A stretch of DNA of 64,000 bases from RGIG8748 sp045544515 (GCA_045544515.1 JAZPZD010000021.1:124001-188000); one strand, 5' to 3'. Counted from the first letter of the stretch, positions 8,003 to 17,173 are shown. Made by a program: numbers and translations. The notes: generated by a model not told the origin, from the sequence alone.

Positions 8003-9073
8003 GTGAAAAAAAAGAAATATACACACACCTATGATGTGGAAACCTTTTTAAATAAACGCAAAACCAAACGCACCTTCGTTTCTGTAACCTTTAGCGGCAG
8101 ATATATGGAAAAGGCTGCATTTGTTATGACGCTTGTTGCAGTGCTTTTTTGGGCAGTTTCTTCTTTGCCTTTTAAATATTTCGGACAATCCCTTGTGTAT
8201 CACAGCACACCTTTTTTTGACGATATATCCCACCAACATTTTTTTGACAAAGACAGGCTGTGCCTTTTGGCAGTATCGCCGCTTCTTGATTTCGATATGC
8301 AAAAAAAAGAAAATGCCAAAACCAATCAGAAAACAAATCTGCCCGAACCGCTGCCCGAAAAACAATTGTATTTGTCAGAAGTATCTGTAAAAAACGAAAC
8401 CGATTACACAGTAGATACAAGCAAAATATTACAGGATGGATATAAGCACCCGGCAAATCCCAAGGTGCTTATTGTACATACTCACGGCAGCGAAAGCTAC
8501 ACCCCGAGCGAAAAATACTCTTACGAGCAGACCGGAAATTACCGGACAGGCGACACGGCATATAATATGATACGGGTAGGTGAGGAGATAGCAAATCAGC
8601 TAAAAAAAGGCGGGATAGATGTTATCCACGACAAAAGTATAAATGATTATCCCGCCTATAACGACTCTTACAACAAAACCGAAAAGGTTATACAAAAGCA
8701 TTTAAAAAACGACCCCGATATAGTCTATGTATTTGACATACACCGCGATGCCGTAGGCGAAAACGAAAAGTTTGTCTGCGATGCACTTGGCAAAAAGGCG
8801 GCACAGATAATGATAGTATGCGGAACAGATACCAATCTCACAAATCCGCTTTGGCGTCAAAACTTAAGCCTTGCAGTGCATATTCAAAGCTATTTTAATT
8901 CCCGCATTTCTGACTTTTTCCGTCCTCTTAATTTAAGGAAAGAGAGATTTAATATGCATCTTACCACAGGGTCGCTGCTCTTTGAGGTGGGTGCCAGCGG
9001 CAACACCCTCGACGAAGCTCTTGAAAGTGCAAGAATACTGGGCGAAGGACTTGCAAAAATGCTGAAACAGTAG
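8003..9073 (+). CDS. spoIIP: Stage II sporulation protein P
   Basis: SpoIIP is the amidase and endopeptidase of the SpoIIDMP machine that thins septal peptidoglycan and drives engulfment. The 356-residue product has a cytoplasmic N-terminus, one membrane helix near residues 35-55 (AAFVMTLVAVLFWAVSSLPF) and an outer catalytic domain with VLIVHTHGSESYTPS, FDIHRDAVG and the Glu in LLFEVGASGNTLDEA, as in the Amidase_3-like SpoIIP family. The start is GTG at 8003, chosen because GGGAGGCGAT is correctly spaced. It is cotranscribed with gpr. Confidence 0.93.
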   Translation: MKKKKYTHTYDVETFLNKRKTKRTFVSVTFSGRYMEKAAFVMTLVAVLFWAVSSLPFKYFGQSLVYHSTPFFDDISHQHFFDKDRLCLLAVSPLLDFDMQKKENAKTNQKTNLPEPLPEKQLYLSEVSVKNETDYTVDTSKILQDGYKHPANPKVLIVHTHGSESYTPSEKYSYEQTGNYRTGDTAYNMIRVGEEIANQLKKGGIDVIHDKSINDYPAYNDSYNKTEKVIQKHLKNDPDIVYVFDIHRDAVGENEKFVCDALGKKAAQIMIVCGTDTNLTNPLWRQNLSLAVHIQSYFNSRISDFFRPLNLRKERFNMHLTTGSLLFEVGASGNTLDEALESARILGEGLAKMLKQ

Positions 9074-9092
9074 AAAAGCATTGTACTCCGAC

Positions 9093-9122
9093 TTGACATA
9101 TGGCGAGAAAATCGTGTATTAT
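9093..9122 (+). promoter_or_regulatory. Housekeeping promoter of cls
   Basis: TTGACA (9093-9098), 18-base spacer, TATTAT (9117-9122); an AGGAGG ribosome site follows before the ATG at 9158. Confidence 0.65.
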
Positions 9123-9157
9123 TAATATAATGTACAAAAAAGTCAGGAGGTGCAACG

Positions 9158-10690
9158 ATGCGTAAGCTAATCAAACCATTTTTCAGCAAAAAGATATTCG
9201 GTATTTTGTTTTTTGTCATACAGCTTGTGATACTTGCAATGCCGGCAATGGGTCTTTATGATTCCAATATGTTTATAAACGGCGGTATGAAGGTCGTTGC
9301 CTGCCTTCTTATCATATACGAAATCAACAGAGAAAGCGACTCGGGATTTAAGCTAATATGGATTGCACTTATGGCAATAGTTCCTTTGTTTGGAATATTT
9401 CTGTATATTTATGTTCATATGGATTTACTTACAACGGGAATACGCAAGCATCTGTGCGAGCTTGATATAAAATCCAAAAAGTATGTTGAAAAAATGCCCT
9501 CTCCGTCACAAATTGTAGGTAAAGAGGACAATGCGGAATACGGTATCTTTAATTACCTGTGTAATACTGCCAATTCGCCTTGCTTTGATTGTTCGCACAT
9601 AAAGTACTTTGATATAGGCGAAAAAATGTATGAGAGCTTGCTTGAGGATTTGAAAAATGCCAAAAAATATATCTTTTTGGAGTTTTATATAATAAACGAA
9701 AAGGATATGATGTGGCAGACTGTATTTGAAATATTAAAAGAAAAGGCGTCTTGCGGAGTAGAGGTACGCCTTATGTATGATGCAATGGGTTCGCTCATTT
9801 CGACATCAAAAGACTTTGCAGATGATGTAACAAACGCAGGTATAAAATGCAGTCCTTTTTCGCCTGTTAAACCATTTGTGTCAACATATCACAACAACCG
9901 CGACCATAGAAAAATGGTTATCATAGATGGTAGGTGTGCCTACACCGGCGGAATTAATCTTGCCGATGAATATATCAACAAAAAGGAAAGGTTTGGTCAT
10001 TGGAAGGATACTGCCATAAGGATAGAGGGCGAGGGTGTAAGGGGATTTTTGCTGATGTATTTCAAGATATGGAATCTGATGCAACGCTCGTATGATGATT
10101 ACAAGAGCTATCTTGATGCAGTGCCCAAAAAAGAGCACACAGGGGGATATCTGGCAGCATTTGACGATACGCCCATGGATACCGAAACAGTAACAAGAAA
10201 TGTATACCTTCATATGATAAATACCGCAAAAGACTATGTGTATATCAGCACTCCGTATCTGATTTTGGATGACGGTCTTTTGCATGCTCTTACCTTTGCG
10301 GCAAAGCGGGGGATAGATGTGAGGATACTTATGCCGCACATTCCGGACAAGTGGTATGCCTTTGCACTTGCCAGAACATACTATCCCGAGCTTATCAGGG
10401 CAGGAGTCAGAATTTACGAATACACTCCCGGATTTTTGCACGCAAAGAGTACAGTTTCGGACTCATTAAGGGCATATGTGGGTTCTGCAAATTATGATTA
10501 CAGAAGTTTGTTTTTGCATTACGAATGCGGAGTTTATATCTATAAAAATCCTACTGTAGAAGAGATAGCCGAGGATTTTAGAAAAACTCTTGAAAAAAGC
10601 GAGCTCTTTACCTACGAGGACTACAAAAAGTTAAATCTCTTCTACCGATTAACAGGAAGAGTATTCAGGTTTTTTGCATCGCTTATGTGA
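9158..10690 (+). CDS. cls: Cardiolipin synthase (phospholipase D type)
   Basis: Transfers a phosphatidyl group between two phosphatidylglycerols to make cardiolipin at the membrane. The 510-residue protein has two N-terminal membrane helices (about residues 10-30 and 35-80) and two HKD motifs: HRKMVIID near residue 248 and HAKSTVSD near residue 427, each followed by the GSxN-type segment (GGINLADEY; GSANYDYRS). It has its own consensus promoter. The last 49 bases overlap, tail to tail, the end of a minus-strand gene of unknown function. Confidence 0.94.
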   Translation: MRKLIKPFFSKKIFGILFFVIQLVILAMPAMGLYDSNMFINGGMKVVACLLIIYEINRESDSGFKLIWIALMAIVPLFGIFLYIYVHMDLLTTGIRKHLCELDIKSKKYVEKMPSPSQIVGKEDNAEYGIFNYLCNTANSPCFDCSHIKYFDIGEKMYESLLEDLKNAKKYIFLEFYIINEKDMMWQTVFEILKEKASCGVEVRLMYDAMGSLISTSKDFADDVTNAGIKCSPFSPVKPFVSTYHNNRDHRKMVIIDGRCAYTGGINLADEYINKKERFGHWKDTAIRIEGEGVRGFLLMYFKIWNLMQRSYDDYKSYLDAVPKKEHTGGYLAAFDDTPMDTETVTRNVYLHMINTAKDYVYISTPYLILDDGLLHALTFAAKRGIDVRILMPHIPDKWYAFALARTYYPELIRAGVRIYEYTPGFLHAKSTVSDSLRAYVGSANYDYRSLFLHYECGVYIYKNPTVEEIAEDFRKTLEKSELFTYEDYKKLNLFYRLTGRVFRFFASLM

Positions 10691-11049
10691 TTTGATAGAA
10701 TATTCAGCGTTATTTCGGGCGGTTCAAAGCCCTTTTCACCAAGCATATCTTCTATTACAAATTCCAGTGTAGACGGCATAATAAGCCTATCTGCAAGCCT
10801 TACAATCAGCCTTTCGGTGTTTTCCATAGAGGCAAATATGTCATTTATAAGGGCTTGCTCGATTAGCTTTTCGGTGCCGTCTTCTTCGTACTTTTTTTCT
10901 ATTTCAATTCCGTATACGGTTGCCCGAATATCGGAGCGGGGTATTTTGATTTCGGATTTTATTATATAGTAGTCAAGATAATATCCCCCGGAAAAAATAC
11001 CCTCGGGACTCAGCGGAACATATCGTCTTTTTGAATGAATTTTTTGCAT
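10642..11049 (-). CDS. Conserved-looking hypothetical protein, 135 aa
   Basis: I do not recognise this with confidence; it may belong to the DUF6514-like small clostridial proteins. The product starts MQKIHSKRRY, has a beta-rich first half (YYLDYYIIKSEIKI, ATVYGIEIEKKYEEDG) and a helical second half with an NTERLIVRLADRLIMPSTLEF segment of charged and hydrophobic residues. There is no signal peptide or membrane helix, so it is probably cytoplasmic. The ATG at 11049 is preceded by AAGGAAG; a TTG at 11055 would be closer to it than usual. Its 3' end overlaps the end of cls by 49 bases. Confidence 0.65.
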   Translation of the reverse strand: MQKIHSKRRYVPLSPEGIFSGGYYLDYYIIKSEIKIPRSDIRATVYGIEIEKKYEEDGTEKLIEQALINDIFASMENTERLIVRLADRLIMPSTLEFVIEDMLGEKGFEPPEITLNILSNHISDAKNLNTLPVNR

Positions 11050-11142
11050 TGTCAACTTCCTTTCTTATATCATAATTTAATTATAAGCCTTTGGAAGAGT
11101 AAATTCCAGCAAAAGACATCGCAAGTTACGCTATATAACGAC

Positions 11143-11178
11143 ACAAAAAAAGAGATTGCTCGTATATGAACAATCTCT
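11143..11178 (-). terminator. Terminator of guaB
   Basis: Read on the minus strand: AGAGATTG (11178-11171), 12-base loop, CAATCTCT (11158-11151), then a run of seven T. It begins 17 bases after the guaB stop. Confidence 0.85.
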
Positions 11179-11194
11179 TATGATATTATTTGCT

Positions 11195-12731
<1,537 letters not shown>

Positions 12732-12801
12732 TGTTTTGACGGGAAAAATAGCGAATTTAACAAAATATTTTAGCAAAAAATATATTTTGATATAAAAATC
12801 A

Positions 12802-12830
12802 GCGACGCCGACAGCATTTATCGGCATCGC
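12802..12830 (-). terminator. Terminator of the NlpC/P60 gene
   Basis: Minus strand GCGATGCCGA (12830-12821) pairs with TCGGCGTCGC (12811-12802) with one G-U pair, then TGATTTTTAT. Confidence 0.75.
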
Positions 12831-12844
12831 CTTTTTTGGTTAGA

Positions 12845-13567
12845 TCAGAATATTCGTCTTATGTTTTTGATTCTCTTGCCATATGATGTGGTAGCAAGCG
12901 GGAGTATTTCCACAGAGTACCCTGTGCTGGGGGAATGGATAAAGTATCCGTTGCCCACATAAATACCGGTGTGACCTATGTAATCTCCTCCGATTTTAGA
13001 AGAAAAACACAGTATATCGCCGGCACGCATATCGCTTGCAGGAACTTCATAACCATTTAACGCCTGGTCGCAGGCAACGCGATTGATGTCCACATTCATA
13101 AGACTGTAACAGTATTTTACAAATCCCGAGCAGTCAAATCCTGCCGGAGACATACCGCCGTAAACATACGGAGTTCCTATATACTGTTTTGCTTTTTCTA
13201 CGAGTACCTCTCCGAGAGCCGAAGACTCAGTGTACACGGGAACATCAGATTGCGTAGGATTAGAATTACCGGGTGCGGTGAATGTATGTTCTACCCCGGT
13301 CTGTGTAATTACCACATAATCAGCACTTACATAGGCAAAAGAGCCGTTGTATGATATCTTGTGCCAGTTGTTTTCAGTGCTTGTAATTACTACCTCGTGG
13401 TTTGTAGGCAGAAGCCCTATGACAGTTGACTCTGTGGAAGGCTCGCTTCGTACATTGAGTGCATCTGCATTAACCCAACCTAATGATACAGTATCAGCAT
13501 TTGCTGTGAATGTAACCAGTAGGGTACAGGCGCAAACTGCAACCGCCATACATAGTTTTTTCAGCAT
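12845..13567 (-). CDS. Secreted SH3b-NlpC/P60 cell-wall endopeptidase
   Basis: The 240-residue protein has a signal peptide (LCMAVAVCACTLLVTFTANA), a bacterial SH3 domain (about residues 28-88: ADALNVRSEPSTESTVIGLL) for wall binding and a C-terminal NlpC/P60 domain (about 125-240). The catalytic cysteine is in AGFDCSGFVKYCY, the histidine in YIGHTGIYVGNG and the third polar residue near YFIHSP. Such enzymes cut peptide stems of peptidoglycan outside the membrane. The gene has a perfect consensus promoter and a 5' leader of about 60 bases with two short hairpins (TTGGC/GCCAA and CCTCA/TGAGG), the second falling between GGAGG and the start codon region. Confidence 0.92.
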   Translation of the reverse strand: MLKKLCMAVAVCACTLLVTFTANADTVSLGWVNADALNVRSEPSTESTVIGLLPTNHEVVITSTENNWHKISYNGSFAYVSADYVVITQTGVEHTFTAPGNSNPTQSDVPVYTESSALGEVLVEKAKQYIGTPYVYGGMSPAGFDCSGFVKYCYSLMNVDINRVACDQALNGYEVPASDMRAGDILCFSSKIGGDYIGHTGIYVGNGYFIHSPSTGYSVEILPLATTSYGKRIKNIRRIF

Positions 13568-13636
13568 TTGTTATACATACCTCAATTAGTGAGGCTTTCC
13601 TCCAATTTTTATTTGGCAAAAGCCAATACAAATACC

Positions 13637-13665
13637 ATTATACACTATTTTTTATCGTTTGTCAA
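13637..13665 (-). promoter_or_regulatory. Perfect consensus promoter of the NlpC/P60 gene
   Basis: Minus strand TTGACA (13665-13660), 17-base spacer, TATAAT (13642-13637). It matches the SigA consensus at all twelve positions. Confidence 0.85.
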
Positions 13666-13684
13666 ATTTTATTGTCATACTGCA

Positions 13685-14323
13685 CTAAAATCCTATTATG
13701 CAATTGGTAACAATTCCCAAAACATTAAAATTTTCTTCGGGGATTATCTGTATGGATTCGCCCGAGGGAATTTTGGTGGATTCAGCACACATAAAAGCTT
13801 TTTCCTCGTTTTGATGATACTTTCTTAATACTAGCTCATTGTTCCATATTGCAGCAAATATACAACCGTCGTACATAAGTCGGGTTTTGTTTATTATCAC
13901 GCAGTAATTTTTCTTGATACCGCACAGGTTCATGGAGTTGTCGGGGGCACATGTCGCGATGCAGTCATCTCTGGGGATTTTTAAAAGTGACGGCAATGTA
14001 ACAGAAGAATCCGCGTGACTGTTCTTGCCCAAAATAAGCCCTTCTGTGTTTTCGGGTGAAAAATAGGGGATTGAGCTTCCTTGCAATTTGGTGATGTTTT
14101 TTTTGTTAAAATCATTTTCCGGTATAAAGTATGACGCCTCAAGGTTAAAGCACTTCATAAGTTTTTGTATTGTAGCAATAGTAGGAGTGGAATAGCCCTT
14201 TTCGTAATTGCATATGGTAGTTTTGCGAACAGATATTTTATCTGCAAGTTGTTGTTGCGTAAGGTTATATTTTTTTCTGAGTTCTTGTATTCTTTTTGCA
14301 AATTCAGCGTTTTGACTGTACAT
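13685..14323 (-). CDS. XRE-family regulator with LexA/S24-like C-terminal domain
   Basis: The first 65 residues are a Cro/CI helix-turn-helix (RIQELRKKYNLTQQQLADKI, then ICNYEKGYSTPTI). The C-terminal half resembles the S24 peptidase domain of LexA and CI-type repressors: a serine in CAPDNSMNLCGI followed by NYCVIINKTRLMYDGCIFAA and ELVLRKYHQNEEKAF. The serine site is present, but the lysine position aligns with Arg or the next Lys, so I cannot say whether self-cleavage is kept. It starts 4 bases after the stop of the glycosyltransferase gene, so they are cotranscribed. The role is unknown; housekeeping envelope-stress control is a guess. Confidence 0.8.
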   Translation of the reverse strand: MYSQNAEFAKRIQELRKKYNLTQQQLADKISVRKTTICNYEKGYSTPTIATIQKLMKCFNLEASYFIPENDFNKKNITKLQGSSIPYFSPENTEGLILGKNSHADSSVTLPSLLKIPRDDCIATCAPDNSMNLCGIKKNYCVIINKTRLMYDGCIFAAIWNNELVLRKYHQNEEKAFMCAESTKIPSGESIQIIPEENFNVLGIVTNCIIGF

Positions 14324-14327
14324 AATA

Positions 14328-15437
14328 TCACTTCTTTCCTACAAAATCTATTATAAAATCTCCAAGCTCCTTTGCTGCCATAGGTTTACCAAGGATAGAT
14401 TGCATATCACACATCTGCTTTTGCCTTTCTTCGTACACAAGCAGAGAGGAAATAACATCATCTATCGGCATGAGTTTGGATACTCCTACCGCAACACCCG
14501 CATTTATAAGGAATTCTCTGTTTCTGTCCTCCTGACCGGGAATGGGATCTACCAGAACCATAGGTATATTCTTGCTTATGGCTTCGCTTACGGTAAGACC
14601 TCCCGGTTTTGTAACAATGATATCCGAGGCGTCCATAATGACATCGACATTATTTACATAGCCGAAGTTGTATATTTTCTTTCTTGTATTCATCCTGTCT
14701 ATGCGGTTTTTCATATTTTTGTTATTGCCGCAAACACACACGATCTGAAAATCCTCATCCATTTTATCAAGAGAGCGAATGTATTTTTCGGTGTTACCGT
14801 AGCCCATACTTCCTGTTATTATAAAAATTGTCGTTTTGTTTTCTATTCCAAGAATTGCTCTTGCTTCCTCTTTGTCAGTTTTTAGGCTGAATTTAAGGTC
14901 TACGGGAATACCGAAGGGAAGGATTTTTTCTTTTTCAATACCCTTTTTTTCAAGCTGATGACCGATAAGCTCGTTTGCACTTATGTAGTAGTCCATATGT
15001 GCCATATCCCAGTACGGCAACACGCAAAAGTCTGTAACTATTCCGATTGTTTTTGTCGAAACCAGTTTTTTGTCCATATATGTTGTCATAAGAGTAGCGG
15101 CAAGAGAGTGTGTAGAAATTACTATATCGGGATTTTGCCTGGAAATATATTTGGCAAACTGATGTGCCACAAAGCTGTTGCAAAATTTTGACCAGGAGAG
15201 CTTTGAATCGTTTTTTCGGTTTTCTAAACTGGTATAGAACTTTCCGTACACATACGGGGTGTATTTTGTTCCCAAAAGGTAGCCCTTTTCCAAAAGCCTG
15301 CTAAGCAGCTTGTTGAAATATTTGTATGCATCTACAACAGTTGCGTCAACGCCCTGGCTTTTGAGATAGTTTTTGAGGGCATTTGAGGCAATGTTGTGTC
15401 CGTTGCCAGTTGACATTGTAAGAATAATTGCTTTCAT
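14328..15437 (-). CDS. MGDG synthase-type glycosyltransferase (UgtP-like)
   Basis: The 369-residue protein is a GT-B glycosyltransferase of the monogalactosyl/diglucosyl diacylglycerol synthase family. It starts with the lipid-side motif MSTGNGHNIASNALKNY and carries the nucleotide-sugar-side motif near its C-terminus (IIVTKPGGLTVSEAISKNIPMVL; DPIPGQEDRN). It probably transfers a hexose from UDP-sugar to diacylglycerol at the inner membrane face, making glycolipid or teichoic acid anchor. ATG 15437 is chosen since AAAGGTGAT lies 7 bases before it; GTG 15449 and ATG 15446 overlap that site. It has a good promoter and is translated close to a downstream XRE regulator. Confidence 0.88.
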   Translation of the reverse strand: MKAIILTMSTGNGHNIASNALKNYLKSQGVDATVVDAYKYFNKLLSRLLEKGYLLGTKYTPYVYGKFYTSLENRKNDSKLSWSKFCNSFVAHQFAKYISRQNPDIVISTHSLAATLMTTYMDKKLVSTKTIGIVTDFCVLPYWDMAHMDYYISANELIGHQLEKKGIEKEKILPFGIPVDLKFSLKTDKEEARAILGIENKTTIFIITGSMGYGNTEKYIRSLDKMDEDFQIVCVCGNNKNMKNRIDRMNTRKKIYNFGYVNNVDVIMDASDIIVTKPGGLTVSEAISKNIPMVLVDPIPGQEDRNREFLINAGVAVGVSKLMPIDDVISSLLVYEERQKQMCDMQSILGKPMAAKELGDFIIDFVGKK

Positions 15438-15469
15438 ATCCGTCATCACCTTTCAAATGGTTCAAAAAT

Positions 15470-15498
15470 ATTGTACCACAGAAATCACAGTCAGTCAA
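15470..15498 (-). promoter_or_regulatory. Promoter of the glycosyltransferase-XRE operon
   Basis: Minus strand TTGACT (15498-15493), 17-base spacer, TACAAT (15475-15470), 33 bases before the chosen start. Confidence 0.75.
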
Positions 15499-15522
15499 CA
15501 TCAAATGAATATTTTATCGTGT

Positions 15523-15551
15523 AACACCTTGGGCCTTACATGCATAGTATA
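15523..15551 (+). promoter_or_regulatory. SigK/SigE-type (mother-cell) promoter of the mini-protein cluster
   Basis: AACA (15523-15526), 16-base spacer, CATAGTATA (15543-15551). This fits the Bacillus SigK pattern mACm-N16/17-CATAnnnTA; the -10 also fits SigE. It is 31 bases before the first of three tiny spore-type genes. Assigned by eye. Confidence 0.55.
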
Positions 15552-15581
15552 AAGTGAAACAAAATAACGGAGGTGTTTTTG

Positions 15582-15701
15582 ATGCTTGGTAATAAATGCT
15601 GTGGTAATATCTTTGGCTCAAACGACGGAATACTTTTCTTTATCTTAGTATTCTTACTCTTGTTTGGATGCTGTGACAATACCGAGTCACGCTGTAAATG
15701 A
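15582..15701 (+). CDS. Small Cys-containing membrane peptide 1 (spore-associated type), 39 aa
   Basis: Starts MLGNKCCGNIFGSNDG, then one hydrophobic helix (ILFFILVFLLLFG) and a short tail with CC and a final CK. The architecture (short polar, Gly/Cys-rich head, single Ile/Leu/Phe helix, Cys tail) resembles the YjcZ/SscA-type small sporulation peptides of Firmicutes, though I cannot prove homology. A strong GGAGGTG lies 7 bases before the ATG. It is the first of three such genes in a row and follows a SigK-like promoter. Probably inserted in a spore membrane or coat layer (inference). Confidence 0.7.
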   Translation: MLGNKCCGNIFGSNDGILFFILVFLLLFGCCDNTESRCK

Positions 15702-15723
15702 TTTAAAAAAGGAGGCAAAAAGT

Positions 15724-15885
15724 ATGTTTAACTTATTCGGAGGCAGAAACGGCTGCGAAGGAGACACAAGCACAATCTTATGGTTTATCATTTTAGTTAT
15801 TCTTCTTTTCATGAATAACGAAGACGATTGCTGCAACCACAGAAATAATAACAACAACTGCTATCAGAACAACTGTGGCTGCTAA
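15724..15885 (+). CDS. Small Cys/Asn-rich membrane peptide 2, 53 aa
   Basis: MFNLFGGRNGCEGDTST is followed by one helix (ILWFIILVILLFM) and then a hydrophilic tail of Asn, Cys and His (NNEDDCCNHRNNNNNCYQNN, ending CGC). The ATG at 15724 is chosen because AAGGAGG is 8 bases upstream; an upstream in-frame ATG at 15664 lies inside the previous gene without such a site. The Cys-rich polar tail could be cross-linked in the coat or bind metal. It is 22 bases after peptide 1. Confidence 0.75.
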   Translation: MFNLFGGRNGCEGDTSTILWFIILVILLFMNNEDDCCNHRNNNNNCYQNNCGC

Positions 15886-15907
15886 TGTTTTTATGAGGTG
15901 AAATAAT

Positions 15908-16078
15908 ATGTTTGACAATTCCTGCAATCCCTGTAATCCTTGCAACAATTACAACAACTGCTGTGATTCGTGCTGCGGTTCAAACGGCATCTTCGGTTCC
16001 AATATATGGATTTGGGTAATAATAGCAATTGTTATTTTCTGGGCTTGCTCGGGCAGCAACAACAATTACTGCTGCTGA
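15908..16078 (+). CDS. Small Cys/Asn-rich membrane peptide 3, 56 aa
   Basis: Starts MFDNSCNPCNPCNNYNNCCD, then SCCGSNGIFGSN, one helix with tryptophans (IWIWVIIAIVIFWA) and ends CSGSNNNYCC. In peptides 1 and 3 the helix is introduced by a shared G-I/N-F-GSN motif, so they are probably paralogues; in peptide 3 the Cys/Asn-rich part is mainly before the helix, and in peptide 2 after it. GAGGTGA precedes the ATG at 15908. A bidirectional terminator follows. No known function can be assigned. Confidence 0.75.
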   Translation: MFDNSCNPCNPCNNYNNCCDSCCGSNGIFGSNIWIWVIIAIVIFWACSGSNNNYCC

Positions 16079-16105
16079 TTTGATAAAGTTATTGTAAACC
16101 AAAAA

Positions 16106-16132
16106 CCCGAACGGTCAAATTCGTTCGGGTTT
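16106..16132. terminator. Bidirectional terminator between mini-protein cluster and DtxR gene
   Basis: CCCGAACG (16106-16113) and CGTTCGGG (16122-16129), flanked by AAAAA on the left and TTTTG on the right, so it works in both directions. It overlaps the stop codon of the minus-strand regulator. Confidence 0.85.
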
Positions 16133-16495
16133 TGTATTTTCTATATACTGTTTCAATTTTTCAAATGTCAGGTCGCTTATCACATGTTCGATTTTGCAGC
16201 TGTCCTCGTAGGCGGTTTCTTTGTCTACCCCTATGGAAATGAGAATTTCTGCAATAATCTCGTGCCTTTCGTACATTCGTTCCGCCACCTCAAGTCCCAT
16301 TTCGGTAAGCACTATCGCACCGCCGTCATTTACCGTAATGTATCCCGCCTCGCGAAGCGACTTCATAGCAACAGACACGCTGGCTTTTGAAAATTCCAAT
16401 TCGTGTGCAATATCTATACTTCTTACAAAACTATTTTTCTTTGTGAGCATCAGTATCGTTTCGAGATAATTTTCTGCAGATTCCTGTATCTTCAT
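16115..16495 (-). CDS. DtxR/MntR-family metal-dependent repressor
   Basis: The 126-residue protein has the winged helix of iron/manganese repressors (SAENYLETILMLTKKNSFVR; DIAHELEFSKASVSVAMKSL) followed by the dimerisation and metal-binding domain (LTEMGLEVAERMYERHEII; CKIEHVISDLTFEKLKQYI). The metal ligand set (Glu/His/Cys in RHEII and EDSCKIEHVI) fits the DtxR/MntR group but the preferred metal cannot be told. ATG 16495 begins MKIQES, with AAAGGCAG upstream. The gene stands alone with its own promoter; the metal transporter it controls is not beside it. Confidence 0.9.
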   Translation of the reverse strand: MKIQESAENYLETILMLTKKNSFVRSIDIAHELEFSKASVSVAMKSLREAGYITVNDGGAIVLTEMGLEVAERMYERHEIIAEILISIGVDKETAYEDSCKIEHVISDLTFEKLKQYIENTKPERI

Positions 16496-16528
16496 TTGAT
16501 TTACTGCCTTTCGTATAGTTATTATCAT

Positions 16529-16557
16529 ATTCTATCACAAAAAAACATAATTGTCAA
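16529..16557 (-). promoter_or_regulatory. Promoter of the DtxR/MntR gene
   Basis: Minus strand TTGACA (16557-16552), 17-base spacer, TAGAAT (16534-16529). The A/T-rich segment right after it (ATGATAATAACTATAC) could be an autoregulatory operator. Confidence 0.75.
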
Positions 16558-16623
16558 AATATATTAAAAATGCCGAGGTGTGCATATGATGATTTATAAG
16601 ATATTTTTTTGCGGAGGTTGTGT

Positions 16624-17163
16624 ATGAAAAGGTCATTGACATTGTGGCAGACGGCAGGTTTTATTTTTACGGGTATAATGGGTGTTGTACTGCATTTTCT
16701 TTTTGATTGGACGGGCGGAAACATTGCAGTGTCGTTTTTTTCGGCAGTTAATGAATCAATATGGGAGCATACCAAACTTTTGTTTTTCCCGATGCTGATA
16801 TTTGCTTTTGTCCAAAAAAGGTATATAGGAAATAACTATACTGATTTTTGCTGCACCAAGCTTTTTGGAATGCTAAAGGCAATAGGAGGCACTATAGTTT
16901 TGTACTATACAATAAACGGTGTCTTTGGCAAAACACCCGATTGGATAAACATAGCTATGTTTTTTGTTGTGGATTTTGCAGTTTATTATACAGAAACCGT
17001 AAATTTGCGAAAAAAGAAAATCTGCTCTCTTTCAACAAAAACGGTAACTCCTATACTTATTTTTGTGGTCTTAATATATGTCTGGTTTACCTTTTATCCG
17101 CCTCAAATCCCTCTTTTCAGAGACCCTGTTACCGGAACATACGGTTATTATAGTCAATACTGA
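16624..17163 (+). CDS. DUF6512-like multi-pass membrane protein
   Basis: The 179-residue protein has about five hydrophobic helices and a conserved-looking N-terminal motif, HFLFDWTGGN followed by VNESIWEHTKLLFFPML, which I associate with the DUF6512 family of clostridial membrane proteins. The function is unknown. ATG 16624 is preceded by GCGGAGG at 8 bases; the ATG at 16609 is too early for it. It is followed by a strong promoter for the next operon, so it is a one-gene unit. Confidence 0.75.
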   Translation: MKRSLTLWQTAGFIFTGIMGVVLHFLFDWTGGNIAVSFFSAVNESIWEHTKLLFFPMLIFAFVQKRYIGNNYTDFCCTKLFGMLKAIGGTIVLYYTINGVFGKTPDWINIAMFFVVDFAVYYTETVNLRKKKICSLSTKTVTPILIFVVLIYVWFTFYPPQIPLFRDPVTGTYGYYSQY

Positions 17164-17173
17164 ACCATATTAC

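Noticed and set aside
13568..13640. NlpC leader considered as a cyclic dinucleotide riboswitch
   Set aside because: NlpC genes are often under such switches, but the leader of about 60 bases is too short and lacks the conserved cores.
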